DNA of 64,000 nucleotides from Photobacterium sanguinicancri (lineage in GTDB: Bacteria; Pseudomonadota; Gammaproteobacteria; Enterobacterales; Vibrionaceae). Positions 1 through 9,431 of the stretch are shown piece by piece. Under the pieces are notes generated by a model. That model ran no database searches. It saw only the letters and a list, made by a program, of their open reading frames with translations, and had not been told where the DNA came from. The position numbers and the translations under genes are program-made. Every line of letters starts with the position of its first letter. Position 1 is the stretch's first letter. The DNA lies in the NCBI RefSeq assembly GCF_024346675.1, contig NZ_AP024850.1, forward strand, positions 2,666,001 to 2,730,000, read 5' to 3'.

Positions 1-345
1 ATTTACCGTTGCTGGCGGACCTGAATCTTCACCGCCAGTATCGGCTAATGCCACAGCAACCACGACAGCTGCCACACCGACGGCAATCGCCGTCGCTGTT
101 AACCCACCAGCAGATGCTGCCAATGCAGTATTTGCCCCCGCCGCCTCTCCTGTTGCCGATGCAGCACTGGCTTTTGTCGCAGATTGAGCCGCACTCGATG
201 TCGTTTGCGACGTTGTTTGCGTTGAGGTTGTTTGTGCAGATGACGGTGATGTTGCAGATTGCGACGCTGTTGCCGCTTCATCCGCAGCCCAAGCCGTAGA
301 CGAAAAAATCCCATAAAAAATAAGCGCAATTACAAATTTATTCAT
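1..345 (-). CDS. YjbE-like secreted Ala/Thr/Ser-rich protein (3' end outside window)
   Basis: An open frame starts at ATG 345 and runs without a stop off the left edge (115 residues visible). It begins MNKFVIALIFYGIFSSTAWA, a clear Sec signal peptide with an AWA cleavage site, followed by a low-complexity Ala/Ser/Thr/Gln stretch and a hydrophobic GGLTATAIAVGVAAVVVAVALADTG-type segment. That segment closely matches the one in the yjbE-like protein at 59304-59606 (GGVTATTIAVGVAAAVAVVAVADSG-type), so the two are paralogues. An AGGAA ribosome-binding site precedes the ATG. It lies downstream of and co-oriented with the rjg-like gene. YjbE proteins are small exported proteins of exopolysaccharide operons; the molecular role is unknown. 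Confidence 0.75.
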   Translation of the reverse strand, partial: MNKFVIALIFYGIFSSTAWAADEAATASQSATSPSSAQTTSTQTTSQTTSSAAQSATKASAASATGEAAGANTALAASAGGLTATAIAVGVAAVVVAVALADTGGEDSGPPATVN

Positions 346-534
346 ACCATTCCTACTCATTAGGTGAGTTATTGATATGAATATAAGTATAGCTAGGCTT
401 GCACTTTTCGCCTTACCATCGAAGCGCAAATCATAAGATCAGCGTTAAACATACGGCTTTTTATTCACTTAGCTGGAATAACTAAAATAAAAAACACATT
501 CGTGAGACGAGTGAAAGAAGAGCCAGTTCTAGCA

Positions 535-1887
535 CTAACTGGCATGATGAATCCTGACATTTTCAATCACAGAATACAGCTTGTCAGCCAAAGCTCGCTG
601 CGTTGCAATCTCGCCATGCACCAAGTAAATCTCCCTCGGTCCATGAGCAATATTACGGACAAACTCAATTAAATCAGACTGATCAGCATGTGCCGAATAA
701 CCCGACAGTTGATGTATTTGAGCATTTACGGTTATTAATGCTTGGTTAACTTCAACGTCTGTTTTACCGTCGATTAACGCTTTACCAAGCGTTCCTTTGG
801 CTTGATAACCCGAAAAAACAATGTCTGTTCGCTTATCTGGTAATAATGCTTCAAGGTAACCAACAACCCGCCCCCCGGTACACATCCCACTTGCGGCTAC
901 AATAATCGCTGGCTCAGCAGAAGCTTGAAGTCGGTTAATCAGTGCGACATGTTCAGCATGCGATTTAATCACAATACATTGTTGAAAAGAGAGAGGATGA
1001 CGCCCTGTGCTATAGCGTGATTTAGCCTCATTTGCCCATAATTGTTTATAGGTGTTGTACTGCTCGGTGATCTTGGCAGCCAGAGGGGAATCTAAAATAA
1101 CGGGTAGACTTTGCCACTTTACTTTTGACGAATGGATATCGGCTTGCGCAATAATATTTTCAAGATCAAACAGGAGTTCTTGCGTTCGACCGACACTAAA
1201 CGCCGGAATAATAATCGCCCCACCATCTTGTAATGAACGCTCTACAATCTCTTTTAACCGCCTCTGACGATCACCGATAGATTGATGTTGGCGATCACCA
1301 TAAGTGCTTTCCAGTACTAAAATATCAGCCCGTTCAGGTGAGGAAGGATCAACTAATAACGGCGTATTGCATGGGCCTAAGTCACCAGAAAAGACCACAA
1401 CACGATCATCTGGCAACTTAATTTCAACATAAGCAGAGCCCAATATATGGCCCGCTTGACGAAAGCGGACATTGATCAGCTCACCGCTAGGAAAAGTGAG
1501 CTGAACCCAGCAATCATAAGGGATTGGCTTTAACAGCGAACGCACCCGATTAGTGATTTGTTCACATTGCTGAGAATCAAGACCAAGTTGAATTTTAAGC
1601 CCATCTTCAAGCATCAAAGGCAGCAAAGCCGATGTCGCTTGAGTCGCATAAATTGGCGAATGAAAGCCCGCTGCGAGTAACCAAGGAATACGACCAACAT
1701 GGTCGATATGGCAATGAGTAAGAAAGAGTGCACGCACACAATCTAATGGGAAATCAATATTCAATGATGACTTTGATTCAGCACCTTGGAAAAGGCCACA
1801 ATCAATCAATAAACTATTGCTTCCTAAAAACAACTCATGGCAAGAGCCTGTTACACCATCTTTGGCCCCATGATGTTCTATGCGCAC
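535..1887 (-). CDS. rjg: Beta-CASP metallo-beta-lactamase RNA nuclease, Rjg type
   Basis: The 450-residue protein has the metal-binding motif H58-C-H60-I-D62-H63, a GHILGSA motif, an FSGDLG motif and a late SAHADQ motif, the expected order for a metallo-beta-lactamase domain with an inserted beta-CASP domain. The family includes CPSF73-like RNA 3'-end processing enzymes; a cytoplasmic role in RNA processing is inferred. The start is GTG 1887 with GGAG about nine bases upstream; no nearer ATG fits the N-terminus. In Vibrio the rjg gene borders the O-/K-antigen locus, and this gene sits just outside the glycan genes here, which supports the name. A 7-bp inverted repeat (522-543) overlaps the stop and may be a weak terminator. 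Confidence 0.85.
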   Translation of the reverse strand: MRIEHHGAKDGVTGSCHELFLGSNSLLIDCGLFQGAESKSSLNIDFPLDCVRALFLTHCHIDHVGRIPWLLAAGFHSPIYATQATSALLPLMLEDGLKIQLGLDSQQCEQITNRVRSLLKPIPYDCWVQLTFPSGELINVRFRQAGHILGSAYVEIKLPDDRVVVFSGDLGPCNTPLLVDPSSPERADILVLESTYGDRQHQSIGDRQRRLKEIVERSLQDGGAIIIPAFSVGRTQELLFDLENIIAQADIHSSKVKWQSLPVILDSPLAAKITEQYNTYKQLWANEAKSRYSTGRHPLSFQQCIVIKSHAEHVALINRLQASAEPAIIVAASGMCTGGRVVGYLEALLPDKRTDIVFSGYQAKGTLGKALIDGKTDVEVNQALITVNAQIHQLSGYSAHADQSDLIEFVRNIAHGPREIYLVHGEIATQRALADKLYSVIENVRIHHAS

Positions 1888-2032
1888 CGCACTGCTCCAA
1901 CATATTAGTATTAAGCGGGCATGATGACAGAGAGTGATTAATTTAAACGCTAATAAACCATTTGTTTAGATATGTATCGCATAATTATCGACAGTGAAAA
2001 AAACTGCCGACAATAATGTGTCATTAAAGTGA

Positions 2033-3928
2033 TTATTTATGTCGCGCTATCCAAACAAGATCGCCAATATCATCTGTTGGATTGAACCCAGTTGGTGTTT
2101 TCAGCAATAAATTCCGAATTTCTTCATGATCAAATTGATGACATGCTAAATCCAATTGATCAAGGATCACTTTCATTTCAGAGTATGAAAGGCAAACTTC
2201 ACACGCCATCATGATCCGCTCATGTTTTGTTCGACTGACATTATCACCAATCAATAACTCTTCAAAAAGCTTCTCGCCGGGCCTTAAGCCTGAGTATTGA
2301 ATCTCAATATCACCATCAGGGTTATCGACAGACCGCACCTCAAGACCAGATAACTTGACCAAGTTCGTAGCTAAATCAACGATTTTTACTGGTTCACCCA
2401 TATCAAGTACAAAAACATCACCAGCATTACCCATTGCACCAGCTTGAATCACTAATTGAGCAGCTTCAGGAATAGTCATAAAGTAGCGAATGATATCAGG
2501 ATGAGTAACGGTTATCGGGCCACCTGAAGCAATCTGTTTCTTAAAAAGAGGAATAACTGAACCAGATGAACCAAGTACATTCCCAAAACGAACCATACAA
2601 AAACGTGTTGAATGCGCTTCTGCGGCTAATGCTTGCAACGTCAGTTCAGCTAAACGCTTAGTCGTCCCCATTACATTTGTTGGGCGCACAGCTTTGTCTG
2701 TTGAAATTAAGACAAAAGACTCCACCCCAGCGGCAATAGCTGCCTTTGCCGTAAAGTAGGTGCCAAACACATTATTACGGACACCTTCAACAACATTAAA
2801 TTCAACCATAGGAACATGCTTATAGGCTGCAGCATGATAAACAGTTTGCACTTCGAATGCATTCATCACAGCTTCTAAACGATGTTGTCTCTGCACAGAG
2901 CCCAATAAAGGTAGAACTTCAACATTCAGGTTTTCTTCAGCTACGTAGTCGGAAAGCTCTTTTTCTATTTGATATAGAGCAAACTCAGATAACTCAAATA
3001 ATATTAATTTACGGGGGCTTTGACGAATAATCTGTCGACAAAGTTCCGAACCAATTGAGCCACCAGCACCAGTAACCATTACCACTTTGCCAAAAATATT
3101 TGCTTTTAACAGGTTTTCTTGTGGAATAACCGGATCGCGACCGAGTAAATCCTCAATATGTACATCCTGCAGCTCCGAAATTTTTGCCTTTCCACTCACG
3201 ATATCAACAAAAGTAGGGACAGTTAATACCTCTACAAGAAAAGGTGATAGTTGCTCCAATATCTCTTTACGTTCCGAGCTCGATGCTCTAGGAACAGCCA
3301 GTAAGACTTTTTTGACATTTCGTCGAGAAATAACGGCTTCAATACGCCCAGGCAAGAGAACGGGTAAGCCTAAGACTGTCGTTTTGATAAAACTACGATC
3401 ACGATCAATAAACGCAACTGCGCGATATTCCGCGCTATGCTTTAACGCAATACTTAATTGACGCCCAGCAGAGCCAGCACCATAAATAACAACATTAGTC
3501 TTTGAATTTCGTCCCGCAGAAATATAAATACCACGGACAAGCAATCGAACACTGATAACAAAAATGACGAGAAAAGACGAGAAAATGACAGGGACAGTTC
3601 TTGGAATGAATATATTCGAGAAAAAACTAAAACCTGCAAGAAGCAACCCTGAGAGAAAAGATCCAACCAGAATAAGCAACAGCACACGATAGCTCAGATA
3701 ACGAACAATCGTTCGATATACTCCTAACTGATTATAAATAATCAATGTGCAAGGAATAATAAGAGCCAAACATAACCAAAGCTCTACACTAGCAATTGCA
3801 TCGAAGTTCCCTAACCGAACACCAAATGAAGACCAAAATGCAATAAAAATCAAAACTATATCTGATGCTATACTTGTTAAAAACTTCTGCTTCCGTGGTA
3901 ATTCCCACAATTTATCTATAGTACTCAT
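2033..3928 (-). CDS. Membrane-anchored UDP-GlcNAc 4,6-dehydratase, FlaA1/WbpM/PglF type
   Basis: 631 residues. About four membrane segments fill the first 130 residues, followed by a CoA-binding-like Rossmann region (VVIYGAGSAG) and a C-terminal SDR domain with GAGGSIGSELC near residue 285 and a STDKAVRPTNVMGTTKR active-site region in which Tyr of the usual YxxxK is Met, as in this subfamily. Family members convert UDP-GlcNAc to the 4-keto-6-deoxy sugar that feeds bacillosamine, QuiNAc and related sugars. ATG 3928 is preferred over TTG 3931; neither has a strong ribosome-binding site. A strong intrinsic terminator lies immediately upstream (3960-3987), so the gene may be expressed separately from module 1. 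Confidence 0.88.
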   Translation of the reverse strand: MSTIDKLWELPRKQKFLTSIASDIVLIFIAFWSSFGVRLGNFDAIASVELWLCLALIIPCTLIIYNQLGVYRTIVRYLSYRVLLLILVGSFLSGLLLAGFSFFSNIFIPRTVPVIFSSFLVIFVISVRLLVRGIYISAGRNSKTNVVIYGAGSAGRQLSIALKHSAEYRAVAFIDRDRSFIKTTVLGLPVLLPGRIEAVISRRNVKKVLLAVPRASSSERKEILEQLSPFLVEVLTVPTFVDIVSGKAKISELQDVHIEDLLGRDPVIPQENLLKANIFGKVVMVTGAGGSIGSELCRQIIRQSPRKLILFELSEFALYQIEKELSDYVAEENLNVEVLPLLGSVQRQHRLEAVMNAFEVQTVYHAAAYKHVPMVEFNVVEGVRNNVFGTYFTAKAAIAAGVESFVLISTDKAVRPTNVMGTTKRLAELTLQALAAEAHSTRFCMVRFGNVLGSSGSVIPLFKKQIASGGPITVTHPDIIRYFMTIPEAAQLVIQAGAMGNAGDVFVLDMGEPVKIVDLATNLVKLSGLEVRSVDNPDGDIEIQYSGLRPGEKLFEELLIGDNVSRTKHERIMMACEVCLSYSEMKVILDQLDLACHQFDHEEIRNLLLKTPTGFNPTDDIGDLVWIARHK

Positions 3929-3959
3929 CAATCACAAAATCATTTAATTGAATTTGACT

Positions 3960-3987
3960 AAAAAAAAGAGCATCTACAAAGATGCCC
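3960..3987 (-). terminator. Intrinsic terminator between aminotransferase and FlaA1-like gene
   Basis: On the minus strand an 8-bp stem (one G-U pair; arms 3980-3987 and 3968-3975) closes a 4-base loop and is followed by eight T residues (3967-3960). It lies about 30 bp after the aminotransferase stop and about 30 bp before the FlaA1-like start, so it would end or attenuate transcription inside what otherwise looks like one operon. Confidence 0.75.
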
Positions 3988-4016
3988 TAGATAGCCATGG
4001 ATAACGTATTCTATAA

Positions 4017-5192
4017 CTATTTCATTGCTTTGAGTAGCACTGTGCTTATCACGTCACAGGTTTTAACAATTTCACTGTGTGTTAACGTAGGATGTACTAA
4101 AAACATCAAACTTGTCTCACCCAGCTCTTTAGCATTAACAAGAGAGTGAGTCGGTCTCCATGGCGTATCGTCAAACGCTTTTTCTAAGTAAACCTCAGAG
4201 CAACTTCCCTGGAACGCAGGAACACCAGCCGTATTAATTTCATCTACCACACGGTCACGGCTCCAACCATCCCTAAAGAACTCTGGCTGTATGAATATAT
4301 AGTGCTTATAGGCTGCGTGTTCAATATAGTCAGCAACATCAACAGTACGGGCAAGACTAATACCAGATACAGCGGCATCAATAGCTGCTGCATATGTTTG
4401 TCGTCTTTGAGTCCACTGATTCATTCTCGTTAATTGAATACGGCCTAAAACGGCCTGCATTTCAGTCATACGCCAGTTAGTACCAAAACTCTCATGAAGC
4501 CAACGAAAACCAGCTGGATGTTCACGATTATAAATAGCATCAAAACTTTTACCATGATCTTTATAAGACCACATAGTCGACCACAACGCTTCATCATTCG
4601 TGGTAACCATGCCACCTTCACCGCCGGTGGTCATAATTTTATCTTGGCAGAAAGACCATGCACCTATGTGACCAATACTACCAACAGACTGGCCTTTATA
4701 TTTAGCACCATGCGCCTGAGCACAATCTTCAATAACGTAAAAGCCATGCTTTACTGACAACGCCATTATGGCATCCATCTCTGCGGGCATACCAGCAAGA
4801 TGAACAACAATAACAGCCTTTGTTTTGGGTGTTAATACTGCTTCAATTGTTTCCGCTGTGATATTTTGCGAATTTAGATCAACATCTGCAAATACAGGCT
4901 CAGCCCCCGCAGTCACAATGGATGATGCCGATGCCAAAAATGTACGAGGCGTTGTAATAACTTCATCGCCGGCCCCAACATCCAAAGCTTTTAGCGCAAG
5001 ATCAAGTGCTAATGTGCCATTACCCAAGGCTATCGCATGCTTACATCCAACCCAAGAAGCAAATTCTTTTTCAAATTCACGGCATTCAGTGCCCGTCCAA
5101 TAGTTTACTTTATTTGATAAAAGCACTCGACTCACGGCATCACTCTCTTCTTGAGTGAAAGAAGGCCAAGGCGAAAACGGAGTATTTAGCAT
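4017..5192 (-). CDS. PLP-dependent sugar aminotransferase, DegT/DnrJ/EryC1/StrS family
   Basis: 391 residues from ATG 5192 (a TTG at 5198 has a better-spaced AGG and could be used). The fold-type I family signature is present: [13 protein letters not shown], then SFCQDKIMTTGGEGGMV with the PLP-binding Lys. The family transfers an amino group from glutamate to a keto sugar. It stands next to a UDP-GlcNAc 4,6-dehydratase and a PglC-type transferase, so the expected product is a UDP-4-amino-4,6-dideoxy-GlcNAc (PglE/LegC activity). It is the only such aminotransferase in module 1, so it probably also serves the legionaminic-type genes at 14-20 kb, which lack LegC. The exact substrate is an inference. 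Confidence 0.85.
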   Translation of the reverse strand: MLNTPFSPWPSFTQEESDAVSRVLLSNKVNYWTGTECREFEKEFASWVGCKHAIALGNGTLALDLALKALDVGAGDEVITTPRTFLASASSIVTAGAEPVFADVDLNSQNITAETIEAVLTPKTKAVIVVHLAGMPAEMDAIMALSVKHGFYVIEDCAQAHGAKYKGQSVGSIGHIGAWSFCQDKIMTTGGEGGMVTTNDEALWSTMWSYKDHGKSFDAIYNREHPAGFRWLHESFGTNWRMTEMQAVLGRIQLTRMNQWTQRRQTYAAAIDAAVSGISLARTVDVADYIEHAAYKHYIFIQPEFFRDGWSRDRVVDEINTAGVPAFQGSCSEVYLEKAFDDTPWRPTHSLVNAKELGETSLMFLVHPTLTHSEIVKTCDVISTVLLKAMK

Positions 5193-5204
5193 AAACAATG
5201 CGAC

Positions 5205-5891
5205 CTAAGATAAAGATGATAAATAATCAGGACAACAACAAAAAACATCATTCTCGACAAGATGACGATCTATTTTTTTCCCTTTGACCAATAATTTATG
5301 GTCAACAACCTTACACATTTCTTGATATAAATTTTTCTTTTCATATCGTTCTGTTATAACTCGATTATTGTCCCAATCGATAATTTTTTCTAAAACATAA
5401 CTTGCTACATTGCTAAAAGAAATATAGTTGTAATCTAAATCATCTACTGTAGGTTTCCCTCCAGAGATTGCAATTTCTTTTATTTTTTCTATTAATTGTT
5501 GATCGTCTAGGGTTGGAAGAGGAATAATGCTAACCCCTTTAAAAATCCCCGTGTTAGCTATTAATATCGAATTTGCAATATATTTAGAATGCTGATAGCT
5601 ATCGAAACGAAAAAGCTCACTAAATGACGAAAACCCAATAAAGTATTTACCTTTACAGTATGGCAGCAATTTTTGAAGAAAACGGACATTTCCATCGATA
5701 TAGTCCTGCGCAGTAACACCCTGCTTGGGTATTACTGCAGCACAATTTATAACGACGGTAACCTTTTCCCAATCAATATCAGACAAATATTGAGAATGGC
5801 TATACCGTTGAAAATCAAAGCTTTTATCCAGCAGAAGGGAAGTCACTTCTTTCCCAAGACTACCAGATGCACCTGTAACTAAAATACTCAT
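5205..5891 (-). CDS. Short NAD(P)-dependent sugar epimerase/reductase-like SDR protein
   Basis: 228 residues, short for an extended SDR (usually about 300). The N-terminus MSILVTGASGSLGKEV carries the GxxGxxG nucleotide-binding motif, CAAVIP follows, and SYQHSKY supplies a YxxxK catalytic pair. The C-terminal substrate-binding half is reduced. ATG 5891 overlaps the TGA of the ATP-grasp gene (ATGA), and the stop is 12 bp from the aminotransferase ATG, so it is translated as part of the operon. The role is likely modification of a nucleotide sugar, but the substrate cannot be read from the sequence. Confidence 0.75.
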   Translation of the reverse strand: MSILVTGASGSLGKEVTSLLLDKSFDFQRYSHSQYLSDIDWEKVTVVINCAAVIPKQGVTAQDYIDGNVRFLQKLLPYCKGKYFIGFSSFSELFRFDSYQHSKYIANSILIANTGIFKGVSIIPLPTLDDQQLIEKIKEIAISGGKPTVDDLDYNYISFSNVASYVLEKIIDWDNNRVITERYEKKNLYQEMCKVVDHKLLVKGKKIDRHLVENDVFCCCPDYLSSLS

Positions 5892-6898
5892 AACATTGAC
5901 GATACTGAATAAGCTGACAGCTTACCTTCTCTATTCGAGGCTAAGCTATCAATATCAGTCTTATTTAGTACAACTTCAGTCCAATGTCTAACTACGACCT
6001 TATCGTAACTAATCGTGGACTTATAACTGATCCCTAACTGACTTTTCAAACAAAATTCAACAGGGTTAAAACCCAAGTATGCGCAAAACGGCGTAGTACC
6101 TGAAAAACGACTATTAATTTCAAATAATTTTGGTACACCATTGGTCAACCGAAGTTGAAAGTTACAAGAACCCTTTATCCCGATTTTTTGTGCTATCTCT
6201 TTTACATACGATTCAATAGCCAAATTACTTTCAGGGTAAGCTCTAAAAGTATCGCCAGCACGTAAATCACGCTTTAAACACAACACATCTGAAATGTTAG
6301 AATCTACAATCGCAACCGTACAGGTGTACTCTTCACCGTCAATATACTCTTGAATAATTGGACCATCTAATGATTCAATGGCTCTTTTAGCTTCCTTAGC
6401 AGTATGTACAACATAGACACCAATAGAACGACACCCGATGCGAGGCTTCACAATCACAGGGTAAGTTAAGCTTTCAAGATCAACTTCTTCAGGCAACCAC
6501 GTTGTAGGGTAACTAAGCCCATTATCTTTTAAGAAATTAACAGTTTTTAATTTATCATCAGCAATTTCAATAACAGACAATGGTGAAACCAATGTTTTAA
6601 CGCCAAGCTTCTTCTCCATCTCTTCAGATGAATGAGCACAAACTAGAAGTTCAACATCTGTACCAGGAAAATAGAAGTCTATGTTATTTTTATTGCAAAT
6701 GTTTTCAATAGCATCAAAATAACAAGGGTCTGAAGCAGCAGGTACAAGGTAAGAATAATCACCGCCATATAGACCAGCAGCAATCGGACTCATATCCGCA
6801 GTAAAAATTTCAATATCTAAATCATCGATTAGGCGAAGAGCTTTGACAATACCTTGTCCAACGCCACCACCAGCACCTGTTACTAAAACTTTTATCAC
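5888..6898 (-). CDS. ATP-grasp ligase, carbamoyl-phosphate-synthase-large-subunit-like
   Basis: 336 residues. It begins MIKVLVTGAGGGVGQGIVKAL (pre-ATP-grasp nucleotide-fold domain), then has YPVIVKPRIGCRSIGV and IIQEYIDGEEYTCTV, the ATP-binding loop and beta strands of ATP-grasp enzymes, and FEINSRFSGTTPF, the metal-binding end motif. Such enzymes couple ATP to ligation of a carboxylate with an amine. GTG 6898 is chosen over TTG 6913 because AGG lies seven bases upstream and it sits 1 bp after the phosphoesterase stop. In this setting it may acylate an amino sugar, for example with an amino acid; that is inference only. Confidence 0.8.
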   Translation of the reverse strand: MIKVLVTGAGGGVGQGIVKALRLIDDLDIEIFTADMSPIAAGLYGGDYSYLVPAASDPCYFDAIENICNKNNIDFYFPGTDVELLVCAHSSEEMEKKLGVKTLVSPLSVIEIADDKLKTVNFLKDNGLSYPTTWLPEEVDLESLTYPVIVKPRIGCRSIGVYVVHTAKEAKRAIESLDGPIIQEYIDGEEYTCTVAIVDSNISDVLCLKRDLRAGDTFRAYPESNLAIESYVKEIAQKIGIKGSCNFQLRLTNGVPKLFEINSRFSGTTPFCAYLGFNPVEFCLKSQLGISYKSTISYDKVVVRHWTEVVLNKTDIDSLASNREGKLSAYSVSSML

Positions 6899-6899
6899 T

Positions 6900-7694
6900 T
6901 TAACACCTATCAAAAAAACTAATTAATTTTGCTTCTGTTTCTCTACTAAAATTTGCAGCTTTTATAGAAGCAACCTGAACACTTGAATTATATTTTACAT
7001 AATTCTTTTCAAGGCGGACACTCTTCGCTGCAATCTCAATCAATATCCATGAAGGAGCAGAGCCCCTCGGCTGCCCAATAGAACCAGGATTAACTATATA
7101 TGGGCAAGACCTAATCTGGCTTCGGTCAAGTGTTACTTTTTGATCATCATTAAAATCAACTTCATATCCGCGATTAACAGAAGCAAGAACACTACGGTGA
7201 GTATGACCAAAAAAGCCAATGCTGAATCCATCACTGACCAGCTTATTAGCGGCACTTAGCACCTCATCACTGTGATTAATATACGACCAATCACCATAAG
7301 AGTGTGGATTCGCATGTGCAAAGAAAAGTTCATCAATAGAGTAGCTTTCAACCCAAGGGAATATGCTCTCTAGCTCAATGCCTAATTTTCCTAATTGCGC
7401 CTTTGTATGATGCACCGAATCTAAAATAAACGTTGGGAAAGGCTTATATTGAAATTCTCTCCCAGCTTGAGCATCAAAATAAATCTGATCATGATTGCCC
7501 TTGATAAATATCACTTTTCTACTTGCAGCATAAGACACAAGTAATTCAATTGTATCCTTAACTGAAACACCATAGGTTAAAGTATCACCAAGAAATATAG
7601 TAATATCTACATTCTGTGCATCTATACCTTCAAAAGCGGCTTGTAAAGAGTAAGGATTTGCATGAATGTCTGAAATCACTGCTATTTTGGTCAT
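6900..7694 (-). CDS. Calcineurin-like metallophosphoesterase
   Basis: 264 residues with all five metallophosphoesterase motifs in order: SDIHAN at the N-terminus, [19 protein letters not shown], and FGHTHRS. The size and motif spacing resemble the YfcE-like and bacterial Ser/Thr-phosphatase-like families. Its ATG overlaps the TGA of the PglC-like gene (ATGA). No signal peptide is visible, so it is cytoplasmic. Between a sugar-phosphate transferase and an ATP-grasp gene it may remove a phosphate from a sugar intermediate or cleave a nucleotide sugar; the substrate is unknown. Confidence 0.8.
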   Translation of the reverse strand: MTKIAVISDIHANPYSLQAAFEGIDAQNVDITIFLGDTLTYGVSVKDTIELLVSYAASRKVIFIKGNHDQIYFDAQAGREFQYKPFPTFILDSVHHTKAQLGKLGIELESIFPWVESYSIDELFFAHANPHSYGDWSYINHSDEVLSAANKLVSDGFSIGFFGHTHRSVLASVNRGYEVDFNDDQKVTLDRSQIRSCPYIVNPGSIGQPRGSAPSWILIEIAAKSVRLEKNYVKYNSSVQVASIKAANFSRETEAKLISFFDRC

Positions 7695-8284
7695 TTGGTA
7701 CCCTTAAAACGAGATAACGCTTCAGCTTGGCTGTGCTCAATGCCTTCTTTTACAAACACCTTTTTCAATGTAAGAAAAATAATTTTCACATCTAACCATA
7801 AGGATTGATTTGCAACATACCACACATCAAGTTTGAACTTATCTTCCCAGCTTATCGCATTCCGACCATTCACCTGAGCCCAGCCAGTAATACCAGGCCT
7901 TACATTATGCCTTTTTGACTGTTCTTTATTATAAAGAGGTAAATATTCAATAAGTAAAGGTCTTGGCCCGACTAAACTCATATCACCTTTTAGAACATTG
8001 ACCAAGCCTGGTAACTCATCAAGACTTGAGCTTCGAAGTTTAATACCAAATGTGGTCAATCGCTCCTCATCACTAAGCGGTTTTCCATCCTGATCGCAGT
8101 CATCTCGCATCGAGCGAAATTTATACATTTTGAAAATTTGGCCATCAAGCCCTGGTCTTTCTTGTGAAAAAATCACAGGTGAGCCTAGATTTCTTTTTAT
8201 TTTATATGCTACTAAAGCAATGACAGGAGACAGTAAAATCAGCGCCATCAAAGACGCTATGAAGTCAAACAGACGCTTAATCAT
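7691..8284 (-). CDS. Undecaprenyl-phosphate sugar-1-phosphate transferase, PglC-like
   Basis: 197 residues, the length of the small monotopic phosphoglycosyl transferases. One N-terminal hydrophobic segment ([22 protein letters not shown]) is followed by [19 protein letters not shown], the catalytic [23 protein letters not shown] block with the Asp-Glu pair, and [14 protein letters not shown]. The family moves a sugar-1-phosphate, diNAc-bacillosamine in PglC, from UDP to undecaprenyl phosphate at the inner membrane. The neighbouring dehydratase and aminotransferase would make such a donor. It is overlapped by the upstream glycosyltransferase (8 bp) and by the downstream phosphoesterase (ATGA). 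Confidence 0.88.
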   Translation of the reverse strand: MIKRLFDFIASLMALILLSPVIALVAYKIKRNLGSPVIFSQERPGLDGQIFKMYKFRSMRDDCDQDGKPLSDEERLTTFGIKLRSSSLDELPGLVNVLKGDMSLVGPRPLLIEYLPLYNKEQSKRHNVRPGITGWAQVNGRNAISWEDKFKLDVWYVANQSLWLDVKIIFLTLKKVFVKEGIEHSQAEALSRFKGTK

Positions 8285-9431
8285 GGTTGCACTCTTTCTT
8301 ATAGAACTTTAAGAGAAGTTCGAGATAATTAGATCTTTCAAACTTTTCCTCTACATTTTCTCGCGCATTGGCACTCATGTCACTATAATTTTGACAGTGT
8401 GCTGCAGCGCTCATTGCAGCAAGTAAGCTATCAGAGTTACGAGGCTCGACTAACCACCCATTTTTGTTGTCTATAATCTCATTACAACCATTAATGTTTG
8501 TCGCAATACAAGGTAACCCCATGGCCCCTGCTTGTAAAAGCACATTTGGAAAGCCTTCACGATAACTAGGTAAAATGAGTACATCTGAAGCATCTAGATA
8601 AGGCCTAATATCAGATTGATAACCAACCATATGTACTTTTTGATTACTGGCTAATCGCGTCATCAAACTATCAGCAATTGGCTGGGAAGAATCTAAATCA
8701 CCGACAACGATTAAATGCGCTGTACCCTCCAAACACTCAAAAGCATCGATTAATTCTTCAACACCTTTGTCTTTATTTAAACGGCCAATAAAGCAAAAAG
8801 TTAAACTTTCTGATGAAATACCTAACTGATTTCGAATAGAGAGAGATTCACTTCCAATTTTGATACTTGGACTAAAGTAACTCAAATCAACGCCAGCAAC
8901 GTTGCCATTACCAATAACATTCAATGATTTCGTCGTCACGTTATAGTCTAACAGATCCGTTTTGACTCCCTGCCCTTCAGGTACAACAACAGTGGCACAA
9001 AAGCAGATCAATTGATCAATTGTAATTAATAACTTCTTTTTAAAGCCAGTTGCTGTAGGGAAAATCAGCCCTGTAAAAGTATGTACTCGATTGGGTGTTC
9101 GACACAACCAAGACGATATCATCGTAATTAAACCAGCTTTCGGTGTATATGAATGAACCACATCCGGTCTAACCAATATTAACAACCTAATCATGCAAAA
9201 TATTGAATATATGTCATAAAAAGGGTTGATCCCTCTTACCATTGGAACAACATGGAATGGTCGACCTTCTGTTTTAATAACCTTATCAGCGAAGTCATTA
9301 TTTGATGACGCGAGCTCAACATCAAAGTAATCATTCAAATATTTTGGTTGACCCGCTAAAATTCCATGTAAAGTATCAGGCACTGTTGTAACGATAAGAA
9401 GTTTTTTATTAGACAATGTATTTACCTTCAT
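8277..9431 (-). CDS. Glycosyltransferase family 4, PglA-like
   Basis: 384 residues of GT-B architecture. The N-terminal half has [15 protein letters not shown] and [11 protein letters not shown]; the C-terminal half has [16 protein letters not shown] and [31 protein letters not shown], the family 4 donor-binding [10 protein letters not shown] motif. It overlaps the preceding glycosyltransferase by 23 bp and the PglC-like gene by 8 bp. PglA, which adds the second sugar to diNAc-bacillosamine, has the same neighbour relation in Campylobacter, so it probably extends the lipid-linked first sugar. Donor and linkage are unknown. Confidence 0.85.
   Translation of the reverse strand: MKVNTLSNKKLLIVTTVPDTLHGILAGQPKYLNDYFDVELASSNNDFADKVIKTEGRPFHVVPMVRGINPFYDIYSIFCMIRLLILVRPDVVHSYTPKAGLITMISSWLCRTPNRVHTFTGLIFPTATGFKKKLLITIDQLICFCATVVVPEGQGVKTDLLDYNVTTKSLNVIGNGNVAGVDLSYFSPSIKIGSESLSIRNQLGISSESLTFCFIGRLNKDKGVEELIDAFECLEGTAHLIVVGDLDSSQPIADSLMTRLASNQKVHMVGYQSDIRPYLDASDVLILPSYREGFPNVLLQAGAMGLPCIATNINGCNEIIDNKNGWLVEPRNSDSLLAAMSAAAHCQNYSDMSANARENVEEKFERSNYLELLLKFYKKECNHD

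Noticed and set aside
9..329. Two frames (plus 9-299, minus 99-329) rich in Leu/Pro/Arg/Gln
   Set aside because: Both are out-of-frame readings of the YjbE-like gene at 1-345, whose own frame has a signal peptide and a ribosome-binding site.
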